Below, in pieces: positions 8,465 through 16,046 of a stretch of 46,011 bases of DNA. Both the position numbers and the translations under genes were made by a program. Below the pieces are notes generated by a model. It saw only the letters and a list, made by a program, of their open reading frames with translations, searched no databases and was not told where the DNA came from. Location: NCBI GenBank assembly GCA_004293365.1, contig RDYN01000060.1, positions 1 to 46,011 on the forward strand. The letters are read 5' to 3'. This DNA comes from Oscillatoriales cyanobacterium (GTDB lineage Bacteria; Cyanobacteriota; Cyanobacteriia; Cyanobacteriales; Microcoleaceae). How positions within the stretch are numbered: the first letter of the stretch is position 1; each line of letters starts with the position of its first letter.

Positions 8465-8647
8465 ATGTCTATTAACACTGATGAAAAGGCGATCGTCGAT
8501 GAAGTAATCCGTCCTCAAGAATGCGGCCGGGTGCGCTTTCAAAGCACTTGGTGGCCTGCAAAATGCGATCGAGACATAACTTTTGTGCCGGGTGACGTGG
8601 TTCGCGTTGTCGGAATTGACAACATTACCTTGATTGTCGCAGCCTAA
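8465..8647 (+). CDS. NfeD-like OB-fold small protein, copy 1
   Basis: 60 residues; the whole protein is one small beta-barrel resembling the C-terminal OB-fold of NfeD (PF01957 type), with GRVRFQSTWWPAKC and PGDVVRVVGIDNITLIV. In full NfeD this domain sits on a membrane anchor and works with stomatins or proteases; here there is no membrane segment. Cysteines occur in ECGRV and in WWPAKC. A strong SD (CAGGAGC) precedes the ATG. First of six similar genes on the same strand in 2 kb, divergent from the STAND ATPase. Function unknown. Confidence 0.85.
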   Translation: MSINTDEKAIVDEVIRPQECGRVRFQSTWWPAKCDRDITFVPGDVVRVVGIDNITLIVAA

Positions 8648-8728
8648 CTGGCGATGGAGTAACGACCCTAGCCATCAGTTTTTCGCATCTCAAAGTTCAG
8701 CCAAACTTATAATCGGGAGCCAGCAATC

Positions 8729-8911
8729 ATGACTTTTGACAATTCCGAAAAAGCGATCGTCGATGAAGCAATCCGCCCTCAAGAATCCGGCCGCGTGCGC
8801 TTCCAAAACAGTTGGTGGCCAGCCAAGTGCGAGCAAGAGATGACTTTTCAACCGGGTGACGTGGTTCGCGTCATCGGAATTGACAACATTACTCTGATTG
8901 TGGCAGCCTAA
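8729..8911 (+). CDS. NfeD-like OB-fold small protein, copy 2
   Basis: 60 residues, very close to copy 1 (AIVDEAIRPQESGRVRF, then PGDVVRVIGIDNITLIVAA). The first cysteine is Ser here (ESGRV) while WWPAKC keeps its Cys. SD CGGGAGC precedes the ATG. The DNA of copies 1 and 2 is so alike, including the flanking leader with its AAAAGCGATCGTCGATGAA stretch, that they look like the most recent duplication in the array. A gap of 81 bp separates them, so they may share a transcript. Confidence 0.85.
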   Translation: MTFDNSEKAIVDEAIRPQESGRVRFQNSWWPAKCEQEMTFQPGDVVRVIGIDNITLIVAA

Positions 8912-8995
8912 CTGCCGATCGACCAAGCTAATCGAGCCCTGCAAGTTTTTACCTCTCAAGAATCCGACAAATCAGCACTCAGGAGTCCTAAAGTT

Positions 8996-9178
8996 ATGAG
9001 TCTCAACCATTTGAAAAAAGCGGTGGTAGAAGAAGAAATCCGTCCAGGCCAATCCGGTCGCGTCCGCTTTCAAAGCACTTGGTGGCCTGCGAAGTGCGAT
9101 CGAGACATAACTTTGAAACCCGGTGAAGTGGTTCGTGTCTTGGCACTTGAGAACGTGACTCTGATAGTTGAAGCGTAG
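8996..9178 (+). CDS. NfeD-like OB-fold small protein, copy 3
   Basis: 60 residues: AVVEEEIRPGQSGRVRF, WWPAKCDRDIT, PGEVVRVLALENVTLIVEA. It has Ser in place of the first Cys. Compared with copies 1 and 2 it has the acidic VEEEIRP opening shared with copies 4 and 5, so the array splits into two subtypes. SD CAGGAGT lies before the ATG. No signal peptide or membrane helix is seen. Confidence 0.85.
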   Translation: MSLNHLKKAVVEEEIRPGQSGRVRFQSTWWPAKCDRDITLKPGEVVRVLALENVTLIVEA

Positions 9179-9262
9179 TTGGGCATTAAGAATTTAGCGA
9201 GTCTGATTATAAGTTTATCAGCTCTGAGGGTTACGAAAAACTTGATATTGGGAGCAAAAAAT

Positions 9263-9445
9263 ATGACTGTCAGCCATTTGGAAAGAGCGATCGTAGAAGA
9301 AGAAATTCGACCCGACCAATGCGGTCGCGTCCGATTCCAAAGTAGTTGGTGGCCGGCGAAGTGCGAGCGAGAAATAACTTTGAAACCCGGTGCAGTGGTT
9401 CGAGTCCTGAGACTTGACAACATTACTCTAATAGTTGAAGCTTAG
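9263..9445 (+). CDS. NfeD-like OB-fold small protein, copy 4
   Basis: 60 residues from the ATG at 9263, chosen because SD TGGGAGC lies just before it and the product then matches its sisters end to end; an upstream in-frame ATG at 9179 would add 28 residues with no counterpart. Sequence features: AIVEEEIRPDQCGRVRF, WWPAKCEREIT, PGAVVRVLRLDNITLIVEA. Both cysteines are present. A heptamer repeat follows the gene. Confidence 0.82.
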   Translation: MTVSHLERAIVEEEIRPDQCGRVRFQSSWWPAKCEREITLKPGAVVRVLRLDNITLIVEA

Positions 9446-9481
9446 TTCGGAAAAACTCTGAGGTGGGGAGTGGTCAGTCGA

Positions 9482-9521
9482 TTTTAGATTTTAGATTTTA
9501 GATTTTAGATTTTAGATTTAC
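9482..9521. repeat. Heptanucleotide tandem repeat (STRR)
   Basis: About five tandem copies of TTTTAGA between copies 4 and 5 of the NfeD-like array. The 288-bp gap around it contains no other gene that I can see. Confidence 0.85.
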
Positions 9522-9733
9522 ACTCTCATTAAAGCTGAGAGTTTGAAAGTCAGTCTAAAATTTGGAATCTGCCAGACTAAAGTTGAGGATTTATATTGGT
9601 TTGTAGGAGGCAGAATTTAAGTTCCAGCTCGCAATTGTTGGGATGAGAAATCCGATCCTTTAATCAAACTGGAAAAGCGCGAGCTTTTTGCATCCAAAAG
9701 TCAAACACAACCTATCTTCAGGAGCAATCCGCC

Positions 9734-10129
9734 ATGTCTACTAACTATGTCGAAGAAGCAAGCTTTATTGAAGAAGAAGGAATCTTAGCCTTCGCTGATG
9801 AGGAAAAAGTCGGCGGTGTTAATCAAACAAAAGCAGCCGTCTCCGGTGCGGACAAGTCCAGCACCGATGCAGCAGAAGAGACGGCTGCCGCTGAGGAAAA
9901 ACCCGCTGTCGGCGATGCAGAAACAGTCCATACTCATGTAGCACCAAAGGTGATAGATCCAGACCAAAAAGCGATCGTTGAAGAAGAAATTCGTCCGGGC
10001 GAATCAGGTCGCGTCCGCTTTCAAAGCAGTTGGTGGCCTGCAACATCTGACCAAGAAATTACTTTTAAACCCGGAGAAGCGGTTCGAGTCATCGCCATTG
10101 ACAATGTGACTCTGATTGTTGAAGGGTAA
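9734..10129 (+). CDS. NfeD-like OB-fold protein with acidic N-terminal extension, copy 5
   Basis: 131 residues. Residues about 75-131 are the same OB-fold as in the sister genes (AIVEEEIRPGESGRVRF, PGEAVRVIAIDNVTLIVEG). Residues 1-74 are an added low-complexity acidic and Ala-rich segment (AAEETAAAEEKPAVGD), probably disordered. The usual WWPAKC reads WWPATS, so this copy has lost both cysteines. SD CAGGAGC precedes the ATG. The extension might be a flexible linker or a docking tail; that is a guess. Confidence 0.82.
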   Translation: MSTNYVEEASFIEEEGILAFADEEKVGGVNQTKAAVSGADKSSTDAAEETAAAEEKPAVGDAETVHTHVAPKVIDPDQKAIVEEEIRPGESGRVRFQSSWWPATSDQEITFKPGEAVRVIAIDNVTLIVEG

Positions 10130-10146
10130 TTGCAAAGCATCTTGCG

Positions 10147-10177
10147 ATTTTAGATTTTAGATTTTAGATTTTAGATT
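10147..10177. repeat. Heptanucleotide tandem repeat (STRR)
   Basis: Four tandem TTTTAGA units between copies 5 and 6 of the array, similar to the repeat after copy 4. Confidence 0.8.
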
Positions 10178-10284
10178 GGAGGATTTGGGGATTGGGAGAT
10201 TGATGAATTGTTTATTAATTAGTGAATATTTCATAAACTGTTCGTCTTCAAAACAATTCCCACATATTTTTAGGAGCAGCAATC

Positions 10285-10473
10285 ATGTTTTTTGACTATT
10301 TTGAAGAAGCAATCGTTGCAGAAGAAATTCGACCGGGCAAATGCGGCCGCGTCCGCTTTCAATGCAGTTGGTGGCCCGCTAAGTGCAATAAAGGCAAAAC
10401 TTTTAAACCCGGGGAACTGGTTTATGTGGTAGGAATTGACAAGATTACTTTATTGGTGGAGGGTATAGCTTGA
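10285..10473 (+). CDS. NfeD-like OB-fold small protein, copy 6
   Basis: 62 residues and the most diverged of the six: AIVAEEIRPGKCGRVRF, SWWPAKCNKGKTFKPGE, then YVVGIDKITLLVEGIA. Both cysteines are kept and a third appears in FQCSWW. SD TAGGAGC precedes the ATG. It closes the array; a stretch without a recognisable gene and with short inverted repeats follows up to the deacetylase. Confidence 0.83.
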   Translation: MFFDYFEEAIVAEEIRPGKCGRVRFQCSWWPAKCNKGKTFKPGELVYVVGIDKITLLVEGIA

Positions 10474-10724
10474 AATGCGGGAATTTGCGATCGCGCTGCC
10501 GCCTAGGCGGATCTCTCTTCAAATCTCTTCAGGCGCGATCGCTCTTTTCACCTGTATTCTCTTCCATCTTTTAGCGTTGAACCTCAACAACAGGTATGCG
10601 CCGGCACTATTGCCGGTGTTTTTTTGCACATTTGACAAGGGCGATCGATCTTATGCAATCAGCCACAAATTGTGGTAATCTGACAGCAATCCACTTTAAT
10701 GCTCGATCGAGCTTTCATCCAGCT

Positions 10725-11432
10725 ATGCGAATCGGTAAAAATTTACAAAAGTTTCTGCTGTTCACAATAGCATTGTTTTTTGCAGCATCGCTGCTGATTA
10801 ACGTTACTAAATTCCACAATTATTTTGGCATCAACCGCGCCGATACGGAAGCAAAAGTTGTGGCGCTTACCTACGACGATGGCCCGTATCCTCCCTATAC
10901 AAATCAGCTTTTAAATATCTTAGACCGCTATGGAGTTAAAGCGACTTTTTTTGAAATCGGCCGCAATATTGAGAAACATCCCGAAATTGTGAAAATGATT
11001 GTGGCGAGGGGTGATGAGTTGGCAAACCATTCCTATTCTCACAAAGATATGATGTTTAAACCCCGAGAATATTTGCTGTCTGAGATTGAAAAAACGGATC
11101 GACTTTTGCTGAAATTTGGGGTGAAGCAGGACACGATCAGTTTTCGCCCGCCTTGGGGGCGGAGATTTGTAGGTTTGTCTTATTTGGTTTCCCAAATGCA
11201 CAAAAAATTGATTATGTGGGATGTGGATTCTCAAGATTATGAGAAAACTCACACGGTAGAGGATATCGCAAATCGGGTGATTGATAATGTGCGATCGGGT
11301 TCGATTGTGGTGATGCACGACGGCGGGGGCGATCGCTCGAAAACCGTAGCAGCAACTGAGATAATTGTCAAGTCTTTGCAGTCAAAAGGTTATGATTTTA
11401 AAACTGTTTCTGAGTTGTTGAAAAATCAATAA
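10725..11432 (+). CDS. Polysaccharide deacetylase (NodB homology, CE4)
   Basis: 235 residues from ATG 10725, which places a single hydrophobic N-terminal segment (FLLFTIALFFAASLLI) at residues about 9-25 as a signal or membrane anchor; an earlier in-frame ATG at 10596 adds unlikely sequence. The CE4 motifs appear in order: TYDDGP (catalytic Asp pair), HSYSH (metal His pair), RPPWG, WDVDSQD and VMHDGG. Such enzymes remove N-acetyl groups from peptidoglycan, chitin-like or exopolysaccharide chains outside the membrane. The substrate is not clear. It is convergent with the LpxB-related gene, with a repeat array between them. Confidence 0.9.
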   Translation: MRIGKNLQKFLLFTIALFFAASLLINVTKFHNYFGINRADTEAKVVALTYDDGPYPPYTNQLLNILDRYGVKATFFEIGRNIEKHPEIVKMIVARGDELANHSYSHKDMMFKPREYLLSEIEKTDRLLLKFGVKQDTISFRPPWGRRFVGLSYLVSQMHKKLIMWDVDSQDYEKTHTVEDIANRVIDNVRSGSIVVMHDGGGDRSKTVAATEIIVKSLQSKGYDFKTVSELLKNQ

Positions 11433-11476
11433 AGTTCTGAGGACTTATATTATCCTGTTCTGTAAAATACGCTCTA

Positions 11477-11846
11477 TAGGTTCGTAGTGAGGACTTTAGT
11501 CCTTTCTAGTAGGTTCGTAGTGAGGACTTTAGTCCTTTCTAGTAGGTTCGTAGTGAGGACTTTAGTCCTTTCTAGGACTTTAGTCCTTTCTAGTTTGACT
11601 CTTGACTGAAGTCCTCACTACGAACCTTTTTTTGAGGACTGAAGTCCTCACTACGAACCTTTTTTTGAGGACTGAAGTCCTCACTACTAACCTTTTTTTG
11701 AGGACTGAAGTCCTCACTACGAACCTTTTTTTGAGGACTGAAGTCCTCACTACGAACCTTTTTTTGAGGACTGAAGTCCTCACTACGTCCTCACTACGAA
11801 CCTTTTTTTTGAGGACTGAAGTCCTCACTACGAACCTTTTTTTGTA
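11477..11846. repeat. 33-bp palindromic repeat array in two opposed blocks
   Basis: Three units with GGTTCGTAGTGAGGACTTT start at 11479, 11512 and 11545, exactly 33 bp apart. They are followed by units in the opposite orientation with GAGGACTGAAGTCCTCACTA whose GTCCTCACTA core falls at 11611, 11644, 11677, 11710, 11743 and 11776 (again 33 bp), then 11787 and 11821 after a partial internal duplication. Each unit is itself a hairpin. Because 33 is a multiple of 3, repetitive open frames arise on both strands; these are not genes. It lies between two convergent genes. Confidence 0.9.
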
Positions 11847-11853
11847 ATGTTTT

Positions 11854-13059
11854 TTAGATATAGTTTTTTACGCAATTAGCAATCTTACTGCTACCACCAG
11901 CTTTGCCCATTCTTTCTAAGCCATTTTTAACGCAAGTTTCTAAATATTTTTGGTCTTGCAAGGTGCGATCGACTGAAGCGGCAGCTTGTTTGATAATCTC
12001 AGGGTTTGCTGGTTCTGTGCCAATAACTTGTACTGAATTACCTAACAGCCGATTTTGAGCTTCGGCAAACCGATAGGTAAATGACGGGCCTTTACCGGGG
12101 ATGGTAATTACTGGTTTTCCTAAGCCGACAGCTTGTTCGATCGCACTTCCCGTCATCCCGATTACTAAATTGGATTGCTGCAAAATGTCGGCGAAAGCAT
12201 CAGAATAGCAAATTACTTCCACGGTTGCTGCTTTTTCATTACCCTGCTGTTTGATTTCTTGACAAACTAACTTTCCGTCTCGGTGCAGCCATCCGGATCG
12301 CGCTGCAATATCATCTAATTCCAGCATTAAACTGGGAACTAAGGCTGCCCGAAACTGCACTGGTAAGGTAGAGTTGGCGGCAATTTCTTTGACCAATTTT
12401 AGCAGCAAAATCAGGTTTTCCGTGGCTTCGGGGAGGCGCGAACCGGGCAGAAGGGCGATCGTGCTGACTCCAGGCTTTAACTGCAAATCTTTGCCTGTAG
12501 GAATGAGGTTGTCCATGACAGGATTGCCGACAAACTTGGCTTTCTCGAAACCCTGTCGGTTTAAGTCCGCAGCAGTCAAAGCGTCCCTAGTGAAAATAGC
12601 CAGACATTGCTCGGAGGAAAGCAAATAATTTAAGAGGAAACCCAAATCGGCTAGCCCTTCGTAATAAGTAGAATGAGCTGACAGAAAAATTATATACGGG
12701 CGGCCTGTGGCATGGGCGAACCCCGCCGCGACAATATCCCCAGTCGTCACCACCAAATCGCAGCGCCCAGAATGGGCTCGGGTAGCCTGCAATTGCTGCA
12801 AAGTCAAACGAATTAGCCCCGCCCTCACATCTTTGAGGAAAAATAGGGGATTCATGTAAAAAACTCCCCCAGATGGCATGGGACTGGTGGGCCCAATAAT
12901 TGGTACGCTCGATCGCGCGTAAGCAGCCCCGTCACCTACAATGGGCATTGCTGAAACCTGAATATTTGGCGCAGATGTTCTCAAAGCATTGACAATTTGA
13001 CAGTTAATCGTGTCTTCCCCGTGGCCGTTGCTGAGGAAAAGTATTTCCTTGGATTTCAT
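11854..13059 (-). CDS. Lipid-A-disaccharide synthase-related protein (LpxB-like glycosyltransferase)
   Basis: 401 residues from ATG 13059 (MKSKEILFLSNGHGED); an upstream extension would be encoded by the IS605-like hairpin and is rejected. The protein matches the cyanobacterial and plant-like LpxB-related family: SNGHGEDTINCQIVNAL near the N-terminus, VGNPVMDNLIP, IALLPGSRLPEA and the nucleotide-sugar binding region GMTGSAIEQAVGLGKPVITI. It is a GT-B fold protein. Whether it makes a lipid A-like disaccharide is not established, since typical cyanobacterial LpxB is a separate protein. It ends within 10 bp of the repeat array. Confidence 0.85.
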   Translation of the reverse strand: MKSKEILFLSNGHGEDTINCQIVNALRTSAPNIQVSAMPIVGDGAAYARSSVPIIGPTSPMPSGGVFYMNPLFFLKDVRAGLIRLTLQQLQATRAHSGRCDLVVTTGDIVAAGFAHATGRPYIIFLSAHSTYYEGLADLGFLLNYLLSSEQCLAIFTRDALTAADLNRQGFEKAKFVGNPVMDNLIPTGKDLQLKPGVSTIALLPGSRLPEATENLILLLKLVKEIAANSTLPVQFRAALVPSLMLELDDIAARSGWLHRDGKLVCQEIKQQGNEKAATVEVICYSDAFADILQQSNLVIGMTGSAIEQAVGLGKPVITIPGKGPSFTYRFAEAQNRLLGNSVQVIGTEPANPEIIKQAAASVDRTLQDQKYLETCVKNGLERMGKAGGSSKIANCVKNYI

Positions 13060-13576
13060 AAAAATTATGGGTAGAAACCCCGTCCTTTTAGGACGGCTTT
13101 GCATTTTGAATTTACTTGAGCAACTTGGGATTGGTTGACGGGAGTGTACTTTTGTACTGCACTTTCAACGGGACAATTACCGCCTCAAATCTTCCAATCC
13201 TGTACGCATAGTAATTCGCTCAATTGAGCCTCCCTTTCGGGGTAATGTTAGCTTGTCGGTCAATGTTTTCTGAGCTTGTTAGGCTAGCAGCACTGTTTCT
13301 GTTACCTTAAAACTGTTTAACTACCAGCGACAGAGCGGGGGACTAGCACGCATCCGGTGGGTGTCGTGACTCAAAAAACCTAGTCAGTTAAGACTTAGGC
13401 CCGTCAGAATGGCTTGTCTGATTTCTCTTCCAAGCCTCATGCCGTCGGGGCTGAGGTTCCTGACAAAATCAGAATTTAGTGGCGAGATTATTTTAAACAC
13501 AGCCGGGCGATCGCTACCCGCAGGTCGGCGAACTTTTTGTTAGTCTAATTTAAATACATTGTGGAAGTGAAACAGC
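13060..13576. other. Intergenic region upstream of guaB3
   Basis: Contains a second copy of the IS200/IS605-like end (13067-13100) and about 470 bp without a recognisable gene. Translation of 13105-13320 on the minus strand gives only broken frames, possibly a decayed TnpB tail. The guaB3 promoter must lie here but no clear boxes were picked. Confidence 0.4.
13067..13100 (-). mobile_element. IS200/IS605-like right-end hairpin (copy 2)
   Basis: Identical over 34 bp to 4771-4804, with the CCGTCCTTTTAGGACGG hairpin. It sits eight bases upstream of the LpxB-like start codon and so may be transcribed in its leader. Confidence 0.45.
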
Positions 13577-14740
13577 GTGAATATTGAAATTGGGCGGGGC
13601 AAAAGTGCTCGCAGAGCTTACGGCATAGATGAAATCGCCCTCGTACCGGGACAGCGTACCCTCGATCCGAGTTTGGCAGATACTAAGTGGCAGATTGGTG
13701 GGATCGATCGAGAAATCCCGATTATCGCCAGCGCCATGGACGGAGTAGTCGATGTGCGGATGGCCATTTTGCTGTCGGAATTGGGAGCAATGGGCGTGCT
13801 CAACCTTGAAGGAATTCAAACCCGCTATGCCGATCCCCAGCCAATATTAGAGCGCATTGCTTCTGTTGGGAACCACGAATTTGTGTCCCTGATGCAGCAA
13901 CTATATGCCGAGCCCATCAAGCCAGAATTAATCGAACTCAGAATTAAAGAAATTAAAGCTGGAGGAGGGATTGCTGCCGTCAGCGGTACCCCGGCCGCTG
14001 CGAGCAAATACGGCTTAAAAGTTGCTGAATCTGGAGCCGATATATTTTTTGTGCAAGCAACTGTAGTCTCTACTGCTTTTCTTTCTCCAGAGTCGATCGC
14101 ATCTTTAGACTTGACCCAATTCTGTCAAGAGATGCCAATACCCGTAATTTTGGGCAACTGCGTGACCTACGAAGTCGCCATCAATTTAATGAAAACTGGC
14201 GCCGCAGGCATTCTCGTGGGCATCGGGCCGGGGGCTGCTTGCACGTCCAGGGGCGTATTGGGTGTCGGCGTTCCCCAAGCCACAGCGGTAGCAGACTGCG
14301 CCGCCGCGCGGGACGACTACTATCGCGAAACTGGTAAATACGTGTCGGTGATTGCTGACGGCGGTTTAATTACTGGCGGCGATATCTGCAAGTGCATTGC
14401 CTGCGGCGCTGATGGAGTGATGATTGGTTCGCCCTTTGCTAGGGCTGCGGAAGCTCCGGGCCGCGGCTTTCACTGGGGGATGGCGACTCCGAGCCCGGTT
14501 TTGCCGCGCGGCACTCGGATTCGCGTCGGGACGACGGGCACTGTGGAGCAAATTTTGCGGGGCCCAGCACTGCTAGATGACGGCACGCACAACTTCCTCG
14601 GAGCTCTGAAAACGAGCATGGGCACTCTGGGCGCTAAGGATATTAAGGAGATGCAGCAAGTGGAAGTAGTCATTGCTCCTTCTCTGCTGACGGAGGGTAA
14701 AGTCTATCAAAAAGCTCAGCAGTTGGGTATGGGTAAGTAG
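13577..14740 (+). CDS. guaB3: GuaB3-family IMP dehydrogenase-related protein
   Basis: 387 residues with a GTG start at 13577, which gives the family N-terminus IEIGRGKSARRAYGIDEI. It has a TIM-barrel IMPDH fold without the CBS pair that interrupts GuaB. The loop GPGAACTSRGVLGVG carries the candidate catalytic Cys, and ADGGLITGGDICKCIACGA and GSPFARAAEAPG line the phosphate and substrate site. IMP dehydrogenase makes XMP with NAD, the first committed step to GMP; GuaB3 proteins of cyanobacteria have been shown to have this activity. The order guaB3, yfr1, trxA is a conserved cyanobacterial arrangement. Confidence 0.93.
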   Translation: MNIEIGRGKSARRAYGIDEIALVPGQRTLDPSLADTKWQIGGIDREIPIIASAMDGVVDVRMAILLSELGAMGVLNLEGIQTRYADPQPILERIASVGNHEFVSLMQQLYAEPIKPELIELRIKEIKAGGGIAAVSGTPAAASKYGLKVAESGADIFFVQATVVSTAFLSPESIASLDLTQFCQEMPIPVILGNCVTYEVAINLMKTGAAGILVGIGPGAACTSRGVLGVGVPQATAVADCAAARDDYYRETGKYVSVIADGGLITGGDICKCIACGADGVMIGSPFARAAEAPGRGFHWGMATPSPVLPRGTRIRVGTTGTVEQILRGPALLDDGTHNFLGALKTSMGTLGAKDIKEMQQVEVVIAPSLLTEGKVYQKAQQLGMGK

Positions 14741-14845
14741 ATTTACCGATCGAATACCATAGTACCTTGACAAAATTTGTGCGATCGTCTCGAAATTTAC
14801 AGAATGTTGTGGAATTATCGAGAAGGAGGTGTCACAATATAAGAA

Positions 14846-14917
14846 GCGGAGACGCATGTTTCCGTTCACTCCTCACACCACACTCCGCCCGGACTACTGT
14901 TCGGGCGGTTCCTTTTT
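14846..14917 (+). ncRNA. yfr1: Yfr1 small regulatory RNA
   Basis: The signature ACTCCTCACACCAC lies at 14868-14881, unpaired between a small 5' stem (CGGA ... TCCG, about 14847-14864) and a strong 3' terminator stem CCGCCCG/CGGGCGG (14885-14891 and 14902-14908) followed by TTCCTTTTT. This is the known three-part layout of Yfr1, and its position between guaB and trxA also fits. Yfr1 represses outer-membrane and transport mRNAs by pairing through the CU-rich motif. The 5' end is set from a -10-like TATAAG at 14838-14843 and is uncertain by a few bases. Confidence 0.9.
14885..14917 (+). terminator. Rho-independent terminator of yfr1
   Basis: A 7-bp GC-rich stem (CCGCCCG with CGGGCGG) around a 10-base loop, followed by TTCCTTTTT. 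Confidence 0.9.
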
Positions 14918-15534
14918 GACCCCAAGCGCTCCCCTTTACTGACTAGGTACGGGGTTAAGGCTGTTCGATCCGGAGAGTGGGGAGAGGGGGAGAGGGGGAG
15001 AGGGGGGTGATACTAAATCCGCGTTTCCGACTCCCTTTATTCTTCAGTCGGCCGAGGACACTTTGTTTGTATAGACGCGGTTTCAACCGCGCCCGTCCGA
15101 TCGGGGATATCTAACCCGGATTTGGTATGACAGAGAATTTTTTGGCTGCCGTTTGCCGAATTCTAACTTCCATGTCTCGAATTCCTTCAGAAGCCTGCTC
15201 TTACAATCGTCGCTCCTACCCAAAAAGCGATACCAGCCCCCGACAACTCAGAATTTTAGACTTTTGTTTGAACTGGCAGATTCAACGCTGCAACTAGAGC
15301 CGTTCTCAAAAAAATCAGGTATGCTTGCGTGCCCGCGTGCCCGGCTCCGGCCTATGCCCGGCTCCGGCCTATGCCCTATGCCCTATGCCCTATGCCGGAT
15401 AGTACCTCATCTTTCTGAGAAATGCTAGAAATCTCAAATCTCAAATCTCAAATCGTAAAATTGACTGACGCAAGTGGTGACACTTTTTGCTAAACTTGTT
15501 ATCCGAGAAATAGTATTTACAAGGATGGCTAGGG
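14918..15534. other. Repeat-rich intergenic region between yfr1 and trxA
   Basis: No gene found. It contains a G-rich tract of GAGAGGGG units (14980-15007), a GACGCGGTTTCAACCGCG palindrome (15074-15091), a dispersed element at 15298-15395 that ends in tandem GCCCTAT heptamers and is related to 29290-29385, and CAAATCT heptamers at 15434-15456. A TAGTAT hexamer at 15511 and AAGGAT before the trxA start may be its -10 and ribosome site. Confidence 0.55.
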
Positions 15535-15858
15535 ATGTCAGCAGCCGCGCAAGTAACCGACTCTACCTTTAAGCAGGAAGTGCTCGATAGCGAAGTTCCA
15601 GTTCTAGTGGATTTTTGGGCTCCCTGGTGCGGGCCCTGTCGGATGGTGGCGCCCGTCGTAGAGGAAATTGCCCAGCAATATGAAGGGCAGGTGAAGGTAG
15701 TAAAAGTTAATACCGACGAGAATCCTAACGTGGCAAGTCAATACGGTATCCGCAGCATTCCGACGCTGATGATATTTAAGGGCGGTCAGCGGGTTGATAT
15801 GGTGGTTGGGGCAGTTCCGAAAACTACTCTGGCCAACACTCTGGAAAAGTACATTTAA
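15535..15858 (+). CDS. trxA: Thioredoxin (m-type)
   Basis: 107 residues with the active-site WCGPCR in [16 protein letters not shown], the cis-proline segment [12 protein letters not shown] and the TNTLEKYI-like C-terminus typical of cyanobacterial TrxA. It reduces disulphides in target enzymes in the cytoplasm and is itself reduced by ferredoxin- or NADPH-thioredoxin reductase. A SD-like AAGGATGGCTAGGG precedes the ATG. Location downstream of yfr1 is conserved among cyanobacteria. No sign of damage. Confidence 0.96.
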   Translation: MSAAAQVTDSTFKQEVLDSEVPVLVDFWAPWCGPCRMVAPVVEEIAQQYEGQVKVVKVNTDENPNVASQYGIRSIPTLMIFKGGQRVDMVVGAVPKTTLANTLEKYI

Positions 15859-16046
15859 CCGAACTGCGAGGGGCTTCGCGCTGTTTTTTTTGCTGCGAAA
15901 GCCAACTCCCTTCACAACCGGGGCAAAGCTACTAGAAAAGTTATTAGTTGCTAGCAGCGCAATTTGCTGGTGGCTATTGGCTGATAAATGTGGCTTGCCC
16001 CTTAATTTTCACGATCCGACAAATTGTTACCGTTTCGGAAAAATTC

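Noticed and set aside
10475..10678. 67-residue open frame after the last NfeD-like gene
   Set aside because: It contains HIP1-type and GCCGGCACTATTGCCGGTG palindromic sequence and has no SD; likely noncoding.
11477..11846. CRISPR array
   Set aside because: Units are contiguous 33-bp repeats without distinct spacers, in two orientations, and no cas genes are present.
11580..11847. Open frames on both strands encoding a repeating RTSVLKKR or TEVLTTNLFL peptide
   Set aside because: They arise because the repeat period of 33 is a multiple of three; the sequence is palindromic noncoding repeat.
15153..15428. 91-residue open frame upstream of trxA
   Set aside because: Built from dispersed repeat sequence with GCCCTAT heptamers; no ribosome site.
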